From contig NZ_CP036264.1 in the NCBI RefSeq assembly GCF_008035925.1, positions 2,600,443-2,664,442 of the forward strand: a stretch of 64,000 nt of DNA. The letters are read 5' to 3'. This document shows, piece after piece, positions 45,926 to 54,365 of this stretch. The number at the start of each line of letters is the position of its first letter. The first letter of the stretch is position 1. The notes beneath the pieces are model-generated. The model saw only the letters and a list, made by a program, of their open reading frames with translations, did no database searches and was not told where the DNA came from. Made by a program: the position numbers and the translations under genes. This stretch comes from Stieleria maiorica. Lineage in GTDB: Bacteria; Planctomycetota; Planctomycetia; Pirellulales; Pirellulaceae.

Positions 45926-47608
45926 TCAGTTTCGCACTTGAATCGGCTTACAAAACCCGTAGCCTCGAAACCGTCCGGCACCCAAAATTACTGGGCCGCG
46001 TATCGGATTCTTAAATTCCAACAGGGCGTGAAGTTGCATCCGGTGTCGCTTGCCGTCGACGTCCGAGAATAGCGGAAATGAACCGGTTCGCTGACCCGCG
46101 CTGCGATACGCACTCGGAACGCCTGCCAAGAAACCGTGCCGGCCCAGGTCAACAGCGATCGGTTGCTGATCGATGCCAATGTTTGCGCAGGCGCGGGCGA
46201 TGATCGACGTGACTTCCGCACGCCATTTCGCTCTTTCGCGTCGAGAATCGGCTTGGGGATGACGATCTAGAACAATCGGCGTCACGGTCGCCCAGTACCG
46301 TGATGGTCGAGTCCAGGTCTCCGGGATGATCGCGCGAGGAGGCCGAATGCGGTCTTCAAACTGCAATTCCAATTCGCTGTTTTGGTTCGACTCGTCGTGG
46401 TTGCCGTACAGCCGAATGCCCTTAGGTGTTCCATCGTCTTCGACCAAAAAGCTTGCCAGTTCCAAGCCACGACGGTCATCCTCGATCGTTCGCGGGATCA
46501 CCATCCCCAATCCCAATAAGTGACCATCGACACGGGTTCTGCGAACATCGAGCCGCCGTCGCGTTTGATCATTGCTCGGCATACGATCGATCGAATCTCC
46601 AACGTGCGGAAGCGGCAAAAACGCTATGTGCGGATCGGAGGTCGGGCCCCCATCTTCAGCGTGACCCGAGATCCACGACGGGACTTCGCCACGTCCGTTG
46701 CCCAAATGACTGATCAACGCTTGCCGGAGTGTTCGCGTCAGATGAAGCGTTTGCAACAGATGGTGCGTGTTTCCTTCGATCTGCGCCAGCGAGATCATCG
46801 CCGGATCAAACACCGTTTCTACAATGGTGGTCGACGACGGTTCGACTTGCTCCCGGTAACCCTGCGTGGTGCGGATCACCGGACGCCGGGAAGTCGGCAG
46901 ACCATCGGGAAACTCTTCCGCAAGCTGTTGCTGTCGCTCTTTGGCAAGCTTTCGCTGTTTGGTCGTTTTCGCCTTTTCCAGATCCATCGATAGTTCTGCG
47001 TAACGCTCGATCGCCTTACCGTTAAAGTCTGATTGCAAGCGGCCGATGGTCCCCGGCCGGGTGATCCGAAACCGATGCTCTCCTCGAGCGTCCGGGACGT
47101 AAACCGAACGTTTGGCCTGCTCGGCTGATATCAATTGACTTGATTTGTGCTGGTCATCGAGCCACATCTGGACGAGCGACGAAGAGTGTCCCAAACGGAC
47201 AACACGGCCGAGCAATTTCGACAGCGAAGCGGCCTCGGCGTCACTCAACGTTTCCTCGGGCCAGATGAATCGCACCGGGGCGTCGCCGATATGGGCTGAT
47301 GGGAAGAACCGAGGTTGTTTGGAACGATTCCACGGATCGTTGACTTTGTCGTTGATCGGAACAAATACCGTCTTGACTTCTCGCGGACAGACCGCTGGTG
47401 CGTCAATCGTCGGCGGTGGCATCGCCTCCAATCGCGTCAGCATTTTAAATTCGTCTTGCTCGGCATGTCCTTCGTGCGCCGCGGCGGTGAGCGCCATCAT
47501 CAGTCGTGCAGGCTGCGGCGGATAAGCAAAAATTTCGCGATCCGCATCTGACGCCGCTACAACGCGACCGGTCAGGTAGCGACAAGCGATCGTGAGCATC
47601 TCAGTCAC
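45926..47608 (-). CDS. csb2: Csb2 (Cas5-Cas6 fusion of subtype I-G)
   Basis: 560 residues. Start MTEMLTIACRYLTGRVVAAS and EIFAYPPQPARLMMALTAAA are typical of Csb2. The long C-terminal half, with FLPLPHVGDSIDR, GHLLGLGMVIPR and the end GPVILGAGRFRGYGFCKPI (glycine-rich loop of Cas6/RAMP proteins), should process crRNA and hold the 5' handle. The ATG overlaps the stop of csb1 by eight bases, showing coupled translation. Confidence 0.92.
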   Translation of the reverse strand: MTEMLTIACRYLTGRVVAASDADREIFAYPPQPARLMMALTAAAHEGHAEQDEFKMLTRLEAMPPPTIDAPAVCPREVKTVFVPINDKVNDPWNRSKQPRFFPSAHIGDAPVRFIWPEETLSDAEAASLSKLLGRVVRLGHSSSLVQMWLDDQHKSSQLISAEQAKRSVYVPDARGEHRFRITRPGTIGRLQSDFNGKAIERYAELSMDLEKAKTTKQRKLAKERQQQLAEEFPDGLPTSRRPVIRTTQGYREQVEPSSTTIVETVFDPAMISLAQIEGNTHHLLQTLHLTRTLRQALISHLGNGRGEVPSWISGHAEDGGPTSDPHIAFLPLPHVGDSIDRMPSNDQTRRRLDVRRTRVDGHLLGLGMVIPRTIEDDRRGLELASFLVEDDGTPKGIRLYGNHDESNQNSELELQFEDRIRPPRAIIPETWTRPSRYWATVTPIVLDRHPQADSRRERAKWRAEVTSIIARACANIGIDQQPIAVDLGRHGFLAGVPSAYRSAGQRTGSFPLFSDVDGKRHRMQLHALLEFKNPIRGPVILGAGRFRGYGFCKPIQVRN

Positions 47609-48806
47609 CCTCCGTCGGTGATTCCGCTGCAGCCTTTTCCTGACTTGCGACCAGCAACTTCATCAACGAATCTTTGGGACGCAGCGTTACCGGTTCGGTA
47701 TGGTAGGGAAGGCCGACGCCGCGAAGTTGCTCGACCGCTTCGTTATAAAGCGCGATGCCTTGATCTCCGGTCAACGTAAACCGCTCGGGTGTTTCGCCGG
47801 GTCGATCGAGCAGTTCCAATTCAAACGGAACTTCCGGCCACAGCAGGCATCGACTGCGGAGATCAAAACCAGCTTCGCAAGCCAACGCGGATGCCATCAA
47901 GCCGATCGAAGCTAACAGCGTTCTTCCAGCATTGTCGGCCTCAGGCGACCACTGGCCGTCTATTGGAAACCGCAAACGCCGCAACGCCGGCAAAGACAGC
48001 GTCAATGAATGTTCGCAGTAGTCACAAGTGATCCCGCCAGCATCAATGGTCGGCGGGATGTTGCCGTGGTTAATCTCCGATGCCTGCACGGTTCCCTTAC
48101 TTTCTTTCGCCGCGACTTCGTATTCGGAATCATTGCCTTTCTTGATCGGGATACCGCTGCGAATTTGCAGCGGATCGATCCGGCTGCTCGTCCGCACCCC
48201 AACGGCCGCGCCGATGGCTACGATTTCGCTGACGATGGCGCGTTGAAATTTTGCGCCCAAACCGCCTTTTGGCCCAGTGCTATCCCACAACCCGAACAGC
48301 AAGGAAGTCGGTGAGATTTCCAAAAGTGGCGTTGCGTTGGCCAAGCTTGCAACGTCGAGCCGGCTGCCCCAAGAACTTTTGCGGAAGGGGACCGCCTTCC
48401 CATCTTCGTCAATCAAGCTGTCACGCAAAATCGCATCAGCCAGTCGGTGCGGAACGTCCAACGTCGACAACGATCCGATCGGGTCGGTCAATTTGTCGTC
48501 GTCAAAGTCGACGCGAACAAGTGGAAGGGACAGCTTGCCCGAGTCCACTTGGAGCTTTAACGCTTCCTCAAGCCGATTAGCACTCGACTGCACCGAATCA
48601 ACCAACACGCAAGTAACTTCCTCCGGTTTGCCATCGGTACCGGTTCTCCGACGTTGTTCGATCGCATACTCGCCGCCCAGATGCGTCGGTGGAAAGATCT
48701 TTCCGCCGGGACCGTCGGCTGGATGCAACCGCGTCCGAGAACGAAAGGCACATGCAGTGTTAGAAACGGCGTCGTGAAGTGTCTTGAGGTTGAGTGATGA
48801 GGGCAT
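47601..48806 (-). CDS. csb1: Csb1 (Cas7 backbone of subtype I-G)
   Basis: 401 residues. Diagnostic N-terminus: RTRLHPADGPGGKIFPPTHL and VLVDSVQSSANRLEEALKL; later PLLEISPTSLLFGLWDSTGP and KGGLGAKFQRAIVSEIVAIG. Csb1 multimerises along the crRNA in the effector complex. First gene of the leftward cas operon; a repressor or Csa3-type regulator is not present nearby. Confidence 0.94.
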   Translation of the reverse strand: MPSSLNLKTLHDAVSNTACAFRSRTRLHPADGPGGKIFPPTHLGGEYAIEQRRRTGTDGKPEEVTCVLVDSVQSSANRLEEALKLQVDSGKLSLPLVRVDFDDDKLTDPIGSLSTLDVPHRLADAILRDSLIDEDGKAVPFRKSSWGSRLDVASLANATPLLEISPTSLLFGLWDSTGPKGGLGAKFQRAIVSEIVAIGAAVGVRTSSRIDPLQIRSGIPIKKGNDSEYEVAAKESKGTVQASEINHGNIPPTIDAGGITCDYCEHSLTLSLPALRRLRFPIDGQWSPEADNAGRTLLASIGLMASALACEAGFDLRSRCLLWPEVPFELELLDRPGETPERFTLTGDQGIALYNEAVEQLRGVGLPYHTEPVTLRPKDSLMKLLVASQEKAAAESPTEGD

Positions 48807-49203
48807 TTAAAAGAATCCTGTTGAGCGGTGATCGCGAAGGTGTTGAACAAATAAGTCTTTTTAGACGTCGTTGCACGGACACATGGATAAGACAGCCGGT
48901 TCTGGAGAATCATCGATGGAATCGGTAGGGTTGGAGCAATGTTCGTCGCCCCCCCCAATTTAAAGATCGCATCGATGATTATTGATCGCCGATCAATCGT
49001 TTGCCCCCGTCCGTCATTGAGATTCAGTTTGCAAAGTGTACCGAAACGCGTGACACGTCTGGTCACGCGAATAAAATAATCTCTTCATATTCGCATTGCT
49101 CGGTAGACCGTGATCAAGGGGGTCTAGCAAAGTAGACAGAATCTAGCGAATACTGCTAAACGACGGGAACTCGCTAGAATTAGATCACGTCACTGACCTT
49201 TGT
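48807..49203. other. Upstream region of the cas operon
   Basis: About 400 bases with no gene recognised. The cas promoter must lie here; no convincing -35/-10 pair was chosen. Confidence 0.4.
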
Positions 49204-49504
49204 ATGGAGATCAAAAAGCTGACGATTGGACCGAGTTCGCAAGCCGTCAAGCTTGCAAGAGATCAAGGAACGAACCAGTTGATCGGCAAACTCGGGCGTT
49301 TCCCTTTATCGGTGTTGCGGGAGGGGGGGCTGCGAGAACTGCAATTGCGGTCGACGGAATCCTGACAAACTGGTCGCGGTCGTCCAAGAGGTGATTGATT
49401 CGATCAACTCTGGCGTGGGTAGTGAACCGGATGCTGTCTACTTCGCCTTCGGGCTGTTGGTCCCCGAAGCGACGATTGACGAACGACCGCTGCCTGAATC
49501 TTAG
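49204..49504 (+). pseudogene. Small hypothetical gene with frameshift
   Basis: The frame MEIKKLTIGPSSQAVKLARD continues to about 49365, where a one-base shift is needed to continue into DKLVAVVQEVIDSINSGVGS and AVYFAFGLLVPEATIDERPL. The two halves look like one globular protein of about 100 residues. Family not recognised. Confidence 0.4.
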
Positions 49505-49579
49505 TGACGTTGCCCGCGGACGGTGTGGATCGAATTGTCGTTGATTGGCCTGCGGTCGGCACCGGAACGAATCGAAAAC

Positions 49580-49813
49580 TCAACTGGAAGGGATGCAGGC
49601 AATGTGGGTGGCTCCAAGTTCGTCAAAATACGTATCGCGGCCGACGTAATGTGGTCCAGATATCTGAAAGTGGGCACAACCATCGGCGCAGCAAATCGGC
49701 AACTGCCCAGACTCCCATATCAGTGACTGGCGGGCGGTGAGAATCTCCTCAATAGCATCATCCGGGCTAGCCGGAATCTCGACTTGAATACCTGTTCTGG
49801 CGGGCGGGTACAC
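49580..49813 (-). CDS. Small hypothetical protein
   Basis: 77 residues from a GTG, with VEIPASPDDAIEEILTARQS and QLPICCADGCAHFQISGPHY. Composition looks coding, and three cysteines lie close together, but there is no clear ribosome site. It lies downstream of the hairpin that follows the long operon and may be transcribed separately. Confidence 0.35.
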   Translation of the reverse strand: MYPPARTGIQVEIPASPDDAIEEILTARQSLIWESGQLPICCADGCAHFQISGPHYVGRDTYFDELGATHIACIPSS

Positions 49814-49903
49814 GCCAATGCAACTAAGCCGCCCTATTGGCCGGGCTAGGGGCTAAAAAAAAGACCGGCATGATTCGCAGAATGCAGGCTCCGACTGAAA
49901 CAC

Positions 49904-49925
49904 CCCGCCGAACTGATCCGGCGGG
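49904..49925 (-). terminator. Stem-loop at the end of the ubiquitin-like operon
   Basis: CCCGCCG/CGGCGGG with an eight-base loop, 30 bases after the last stop of the leftward operon (49955). T-rich sequence follows on the plus strand (ATGTTTTATT) and GTGTTTC on the minus strand, so it could work in either direction. Confidence 0.5.
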
Positions 49926-49954
49926 ATGTTTTATTGTACCGTCGTGACTCGGGA

Positions 49955-50380
49955 CTAGCGGTCCGATAAGTTTGCTTGATCTGAACGCGGTGACGCCCTG
50001 GGAACACGCTTAGACTCGGTCGTGAGCATTTCGACGAGCACCGGATCGGCTCTTGCTTCGTCAACCCGATCGCGTTTGCTTTTTGTGAGCAGCAACAGGA
50101 TCAACGCAAGCGGCAGGCAGCATGCGAGCAGGATGCCCGTCGCCTCGATGGACTTGGCGACGATCGGGTCGCTGCGTTCGCGTTCGGACCAGAGTCGGCG
50201 GTCCGACTCCAGATCGTCTCGGCCCTGACTGAGAATCTCTTGTTGATCAAGCATCCTTGTCTGGGCGTCGAAGACCTGTTCAACCTGACGGTCGGTCAGA
50301 ACCGGTGGTTCGCGTTTGCATCCGCTCAGCAGCAGGGGCAGGAGAGTGATTGTCGAGATCATGGCGAGATTTGTTTTCAT
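49955..50380 (-). CDS. Lipoprotein/membrane protein, last gene of the operon
   Basis: 141 residues. A lipoprotein signal (MKTNLAMISTITLLPLLLSG followed by Cys 21) precedes a helical stretch (VFDAQTRMLDQQEILSQGRD) and a second transmembrane segment (GILLACCLPLALILLLL), so both the lipid anchor and a helix may hold it at the membrane. GAGGAGGG lies before the ATG. It overlaps the preceding frame by about 100 bases in another frame; both have ribosome sites. Function unknown. Confidence 0.55.
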   Translation of the reverse strand: MKTNLAMISTITLLPLLLSGCKREPPVLTDRQVEQVFDAQTRMLDQQEILSQGRDDLESDRRLWSERERSDPIVAKSIEATGILLACCLPLALILLLLTKSKRDRVDEARADPVLVEMLTTESKRVPRASPRSDQANLSDR

Positions 50381-50531
50381 CGCCCTCCTCGTGGTTTCGG
50401 GGTTGATTGGGGAGTAGATGATTCAGGATTTCACGCAATCCTCGAATCTGTGTTTTCGACTGGAGCAAAAGCAAGGCCGTGACGGTCAATGCCATTGCCA
50501 GCGTGAAAACGACTACGTGGATAGGGTCCAT
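50280..50531 (-). CDS. Small membrane protein
   Basis: 83 residues, one transmembrane helix at the N-terminus (VVVFTLAMALTVTALLLLQ) and a polar, histidine- and asparagine-rich tail. GGAAATC precedes the ATG. The second half overlaps the start of the next gene in another frame, so the natural end may not be conserved. Confidence 0.45.
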   Translation of the reverse strand: MDPIHVVVFTLAMALTVTALLLLQSKTQIRGLREILNHLLPNQPRNHEEGDENKSRHDLDNHSPAPAAERMQTRTTGSDRPSG

Positions 50532-50576
50532 GTTTGATTTCCGTTCCGCAAAGAAGTGGAGCGCGGTAAAAAGCCG

Positions 50577-50987
50577 CTATGCGGCGTCCCGAGATTCTTT
50601 CAGCTCGCCGATCAGGCTTGAGGCTTGGCGAATCGAGAGTGCCGAAACGTCGGCGACCCCGAAACGGTCTTGAAGCAGGTGATCGAGATCCACACCCTTA
50701 CGGCGTGCAATCGCCCGGATGGCGGCGACTTGCTTTGCCGTTGCCAAGCGGGGGCTGCCGTCACGAGAGTTGGAACGTTCATGACGGTCCGGTCGGCCCG
50801 AGCTATGTGCTGCTGTCTCAGAGGGCGAAATCACACGCCCGGAAACGGCGTCGACGCAGTGACGGGTAACTCGGTGAAGCCGTGACTCCGCATCGGCGTC
50901 GAATTGGTCCAGCTGGAATTCAGCCGCACAGGTCGTGGTGGTTCCGTCTCGGCAGGGCGGGCCGGCAACACTGATTGAAAGTTTCAT
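50577..50987 (-). CDS. Hypothetical protein with C-terminal helical domain
   Basis: 136 residues. The first half is polar with several Cys and His; the last 55 residues form a compact helical domain (ATAKQVAAIRAIARRKGVDL, DRFGVADVSALSIRQASSLI) of a type I have seen at the end of various phage and plasmid proteins, perhaps a small binding module. It follows the E1-like gene by about 46 bases and appears to belong to the same transcript. Function unknown. Confidence 0.6.
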   Translation of the reverse strand: MKLSISVAGPPCRDGTTTTCAAEFQLDQFDADAESRLHRVTRHCVDAVSGRVISPSETAAHSSGRPDRHERSNSRDGSPRLATAKQVAAIRAIARRKGVDLDHLLQDRFGVADVSALSIRQASSLIGELKESRDAA

Positions 50988-51033
50988 GGGGCTCCATGGT
51001 TTGAGTGAATGAACCAGCGATGAGGATTGGTCG

Positions 51034-51690
51034 CTAGGTGGGCATCATTTCCGATGCGAGAAGGTTGACGCTCAGGTCGCGTTCGACGGGTATGCCCCGT
51101 AGCCAGCGCGTGAGCTGGTGGACCATCAGTGATGCCGCAAGACTGGCGGCGTAGACGGTGCTGGCCGTGGTGCAGCTTCCTGTGTGGGCCTCCGCCGCCG
51201 CGAACAGCGTCGTTTCGTAGTGCTCGTCGTGTTTCGGATCATCCGAGGCGAGCACCCTGACGACTTCACCACGCATCCGCCCGTCGATCCACAAGTCGCA
51301 GCGAGATTTCGCGCAACGCCAGATGGCGGTCCGTGATGAAATCGAATCGACGCACGAAACGACAATCTCGCCGTGTCTCTGGCGTGGCCGGAATCGGTCC
51401 TTCACGATGGCCACATCGATCATCGGATCCACCAAGCGAAGATCGCAAACCGTCGCCTCCACCTTCGCTTGGCCGATTTGGTCGTGCCGGTAACCTTGTG
51501 TGGTAACGTTGGTCGGCTCAACGTGATCAAAATCGATCAGCTGCAACCGTGGTACGCCGATCGAGGCGAGCTGCAATGCGACTTGGCGTCCGATGGCGCC
51601 GACGCCGATGACGGTAACCCTGTGGTCTGCAAGACGTTCCCGAGCGACCAGCCCGGATTGTCGCGCAAAGCGATCTGCCGGCCCGGTCAT
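51034..51690 (-). CDS. E1-like ThiF-family adenylyltransferase
   Basis: 218 residues. Should activate the C-terminus of the ubiquitin-like protein by adenylation. The arginine in [10 protein letters not shown], the nucleotide loop [18 protein letters not shown], the strand [20 protein letters not shown] and the Asp in [11 protein letters not shown] are all in place. The likely catalytic cysteine lies in [14 protein letters not shown]. There is no extra domain, so it is a minimal E1. The ATG overlaps the JAMM gene stop (ATGA), so the two are translationally coupled. It is longer than a MoaD-type partner enzyme core only by a short C-terminal tail. Confidence 0.9.
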   Translation of the reverse strand: MTGPADRFARQSGLVARERLADHRVTVIGVGAIGRQVALQLASIGVPRLQLIDFDHVEPTNVTTQGYRHDQIGQAKVEATVCDLRLVDPMIDVAIVKDRFRPRQRHGEIVVSCVDSISSRTAIWRCAKSRCDLWIDGRMRGEVVRVLASDDPKHDEHYETTLFAAAEAHTGSCTTASTVYAASLAASLMVHQLTRWLRGIPVERDLSVNLLASEMMPT

Positions 51691-52391
51691 GAGGCTACCC
51701 ACTCGCTGGCATTCCACGGACTGTCGTCGCAAGACGCTCCCATGTCCGGCGAATCCGGGCGAAAGTCACGTACGTCGCTGTCCGGAAAAGTGCCGTGCCG
51801 CATCGCAAACGGATCCAACACGGTCACGCGGCGTGCATATTCGGTCGACCACAGATCATGATCTGCCGCGGCAAAGGGGGCCGAGTAGTCGATCGTCCGC
51901 CGCAATTGCGTTTCACCCCCGGGGCCGGTGTTGAACTTCAGACGCCCGTACGTGGCTCCGTGCTTGGCCAAAATGAACATCACGGCCCAGTCCGCTGAGC
52001 CGAAGCAGCGCACAAACGTCTCTTCGTCGGTACCACTGGGAGACGGACAGCTTCCCGGATGGGTGTGGATCCAGATCCGGGCAAATTGCTCCGGGGAGCG
52101 TCCCTCGTCGACCTGGTCATCGAAAAAGTCGGCCACCGACGCGTCGTCGAACTCGACCGAAACCGGTGTGCAGACCTGATCGATCATCACCACGTCTTCG
52201 ATGAGCAGCAAGTCGTGTGCGTTGCTGATTCCGAATCCGCCGACCTCGGTACCGCCGAAGTCACGTAGGAACTTCAGTTTCGCCCAGGCGTAGGGGCTGA
52301 ACCGCAGGGTTTGGCGCCAGCCCGGCTCCTGCCGGCGTCTCGGTCGGCTCCTGCGACCGCTCTTCGTTCGTTTCCTTGTCAAGGCAATCAT
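51687..52391 (-). CDS. JAMM (Mov34/JAB1/MPN) metallopeptidase
   Basis: 234 residues with a complete zinc site: Glu49 in GGTEVGGFG and the motif [14 protein letters not shown] giving His109, His111, Ser119 and Asp122 at exact JAMM spacing. Enzymes of this group cut ubiquitin-like proteins from targets or trim their C-terminus. The basic first 25 residues overlap the 3' end of the E2 gene by 131 bases in a different frame; a later start would damage the fold, so the overlap seems real. Next to it lie the E1 and E2 genes. Confidence 0.93.
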   Translation of the reverse strand: MIALTRKRTKSGRRSRPRRRQEPGWRQTLRFSPYAWAKLKFLRDFGGTEVGGFGISNAHDLLLIEDVVMIDQVCTPVSVEFDDASVADFFDDQVDEGRSPEQFARIWIHTHPGSCPSPSGTDEETFVRCFGSADWAVMFILAKHGATYGRLKFNTGPGGETQLRRTIDYSAPFAAADHDLWSTEYARRVTVLDPFAMRHGTFPDSDVRDFRPDSPDMGASCDDSPWNASEWVAS

Positions 52392-53379
52392 CGCATTGGT
52401 TCTCCGTTAAACAGTGTTTGCAAAAAGACTCGCCGCATCGGTCGCGCATTTCCATGCAACCCTTGCAGTAGTAAGATCTGCAGCCTTTGCAGATCGATGT
52501 ACAGTCGTGACAGAACGACTCGTCGCACGCTTCACAGCCGCAACTACAGTCGCTGCACGTTCGGCGACCGCAGCTGTCGCACCGGCATGTGTCGTCTTCG
52601 TCGACGTTCGCACCACAGTCACCGCATTCCACACCGAACCAGTCGTTGATGCTGATGTAGGCACTGTCGGGGTTGTAGGTCTGCAGGACCTGGCGAACGA
52701 TCAGGAAGAAGTCGTACAGACGGCCGTCGGCGAGAGCGTGTTTGATCGGTTGATGACCATCGCCTTCGCAGAGCGCTTCCGACTGTACGTGTGGGTGTGT
52801 GGTTGAGTCACAGCTCACCGCAGGCTGCGGATCTGTCGCGATTACGCGGTAGGGAGCGGACTGACCGAGGTAGCGAATTTCCAACTCGATCTTGAACGGT
52901 CCCAACAGCACGCCTTCCAGCTCGATTGGTTCGGTGATCACGCCGACGGTGCCGTTCTTCACATTCAGCTCGGCGGATTCGAAGTCGGCCTCCAGTGCTG
53001 TCAAATCGCCGATGAGTTCCGGCAATCCACACCGGACGCCGGGCTCGACGGTGTCGGCCGTCGAATCCAGTGTTCGATCAATCGACTCGCGGAGGGACCT
53101 CAACGTCCTGGCGATTTCGCGATGCAGACGGTTTGCCGCGAGCAGCCAGCCGCGAGAGACGGCGACCGGTTCGAGTCGCTGCAATCGAAGTAGCCTCTGC
53201 AGGGAATCCGTTGAGACTGTCGTCAGCCGACGTCGTGGCGAGGTTTCGCAAACCGCTGCCAGAATCTTCTGTGCGATCTGGTACCGCGTCCGGGCACGCT
53301 TGCAATCGAGTCGGCGACCACGCCTGGATGCAGTTCGCCCCGCATTGGTGGCGTGCCCTGGGTTTGACTCCCGAATCAC
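52261..53379 (-). CDS. E2-like (UBC) protein fused to a cysteine-rich treble-clef domain
   Basis: 372 residues from the GTG at 53379, which overlaps the stop of the ubiquitin-like gene (GTGA) and has GAGGGAG upstream. Residues 1-125 are helical. The UBC-like core is about 135-250: [18 protein letters not shown], then [15 protein letters not shown], in which His195-Pro-His resembles the HPN motif and Cys204 is the best catalytic cysteine, and a following helix [16 protein letters not shown]. Residues 252-332 contain 21 cysteines in CxxC pairs (for example [23 protein letters not shown]), a RING/treble-clef-like zinc array that could act as an E3 module. Known bacterial ubiquitin-like systems contain such parts; the exact subtype could not be confirmed. 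Confidence 0.82.
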   Translation of the reverse strand: MIRESNPGHATNAGRTASRRGRRLDCKRARTRYQIAQKILAAVCETSPRRRLTTVSTDSLQRLLRLQRLEPVAVSRGWLLAANRLHREIARTLRSLRESIDRTLDSTADTVEPGVRCGLPELIGDLTALEADFESAELNVKNGTVGVITEPIELEGVLLGPFKIELEIRYLGQSAPYRVIATDPQPAVSCDSTTHPHVQSEALCEGDGHQPIKHALADGRLYDFFLIVRQVLQTYNPDSAYISINDWFGVECGDCGANVDEDDTCRCDSCGRRTCSDCSCGCEACDESFCHDCTSICKGCRSYYCKGCMEMRDRCGESFCKHCLTENQCDDCLDKETNEERSQEPTETPAGAGLAPNPAVQPLRLGETEVPT

Positions 53380-53597
53380 GATGCTCCCTCGATCTTGGTC
53401 GGCGTGATCGAGATTCGGTCGCCTTCCTGCAGGATTTGATCGCGGGGCACCGGCAGACGATTCACTCGAATCAGATAATTCGACTCCCGGGCGGCCCCGA
53501 TGCGTTGGTTGAACAGGTCTTGGACAGAGGTGTTGTCTTGCACGTCGATGTAGTCGGCGAAACCGGCACCGTCGTTGTTGATCAGTAGGACTTTCAT
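53376..53597 (-). CDS. Ubiquitin-like beta-grasp protein
   Basis: 73 residues, ThiS/MoaD/ubiquitin-type fold by pattern: strand [10 protein letters not shown], strand [18 protein letters not shown] (turn and helix), [20 protein letters not shown] and [10 protein letters not shown]. The 'VN..PV..D..L..GD.I.I.P' pattern is typical of ThiS-like proteins. It ends in EGAS rather than Gly-Gly, so trimming by the JAMM enzyme or use of another residue would be needed for conjugation. CAGGAAAA precedes the ATG. It directly precedes the E2, JAMM and E1 genes, all coupled by overlaps. Confidence 0.8.
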   Translation of the reverse strand: MKVLLINNDGAGFADYIDVQDNTSVQDLFNQRIGAARESNYLIRVNRLPVPRDQILQEGDRISITPTKIEGAS

Positions 53598-53696
53598 GGA
53601 TCGGTTTTCCTGTGGTTGGGATTGGAATTTGCCGTGACGGCCGACCGGTCGCGCGTCGTGCGAACCCGGCGGCGGCCACGGCGAAAGAAACGATGA

Positions 53697-53770
53697 CCGG
53701 CGGCACGCTGGGCGCACCGCCGGTCATTGCGGGTGGTGGTGATTCCTGGTTGCGATCGATGGCAACCAGG
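53697..53770 (-). other. Two hairpins before the ubiquitin-like gene
   Basis: CCTGGTTGC/GCAACCAGG (53745-53770) and a GC-rich hairpin around 53697-53723 (CCGGCGG/CCGCCGG type). They lie in the 180-base gap upstream of the ubiquitin-like gene on its transcript. No T-run. Confidence 0.45.
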
Positions 53771-53780
53771 GTGACAGCAC

Positions 53781-53987
53781 CTAAAACTCGAAAGACAAGT
53801 CCGCATTGATGTCATCCTGTGCGGCATGAAATGCGTCCCAGTCGATGACGTGGGGGCCGAGATCCTCGGCTTCCGGGTCGCTGATCGAGATGTCGGGATC
53901 GGCGATCAGAAAGCCGAGACGCTTAATGGTGGCGACGGTTTCACCCGTCGCACGAGAAACACTGCGATAGAGGTCTGCTTGAAGCAT
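53781..53987 (-). CDS. Small hypothetical acidic protein
   Basis: 68 residues: MLQADLYRSVSRATGETVAT then IKRLGFLIADPD and an acidic tail (EAEDLGPHVIDWDAFHAAQD). GGAG lies ten bases before the ATG. The N-terminal part resembles a short DNA-binding-like helix pair, but no family is recognised. It is preceded on its transcript by a strong terminator-like hairpin. Confidence 0.55.
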   Translation of the reverse strand: MLQADLYRSVSRATGETVATIKRLGFLIADPDISISDPEAEDLGPHVIDWDAFHAAQDDINADLSFEF

Positions 53988-54019
53988 CGGAAGGGTTCTC
54001 CAAAAGGTGGGGTTAGAAA

Positions 54020-54070
54020 CGAAAAAAGCCCTCGCCGGTCAGCGGACGGCGCTGACCCGAAAGGGCTTCA
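54020..54070 (-). terminator. Strong intrinsic terminator or attenuator inside the operon
   Basis: On the minus strand a long stem (AAGCCCT/AGGGCTT outside, GGTCAGC/GCTGACC inside) is followed by TTTTTT. It stands between the 91-residue and 68-residue genes, upstream of the ubiquitin-like, E2, JAMM and E1 genes, and should reduce or regulate read-through into them. Confidence 0.75.
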
Positions 54071-54089
54071 AAAACAGGACTCAAACGAT

Positions 54090-54365
54090 TCAATCAGTGT
54101 GGAGGGCTTCCTCCGGGGCGGGCAGGAGCCAGTGCTGGTGCAGCCAAGCGACTTCCGCTCGCAAGGCCTCGCTACGGTTGCCGAACGGTCCAAGACTGGG
54201 GCCGTCGACAGGTGACAGATCAGCCATCCATTGGCCGTTCTCATCGGGCTCCACGTGGGAGCCCCGCTGGATCGATAGTTTGCCAATAACGGATAGGTCC
54301 ACGTCCTCGCCGTAAACGCAGCGACAGTTGCCGCTCGGGGTGACGATCAGCTCCATGCCGTTCAC
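54090..54365 (-). CDS. Small hypothetical protein
   Basis: 91 residues from a GTG that overlaps the stop of the preceding gene (GTGA), or 88 from the ATG at 54356 (MELIVTPSGNCRCVYGEDVD). Conserved-looking middle: IGKLSIQRGSHVEPDENGQW followed by MADLSPVDGPSLGPF. Probably a small beta-rich domain. Family not recognised, but the coupled start makes it a real gene of this operon. Confidence 0.65.
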   Translation of the reverse strand: MNGMELIVTPSGNCRCVYGEDVDLSVIGKLSIQRGSHVEPDENGQWMADLSPVDGPSLGPFGNRSEALRAEVAWLHQHWLLPAPEEALHTD

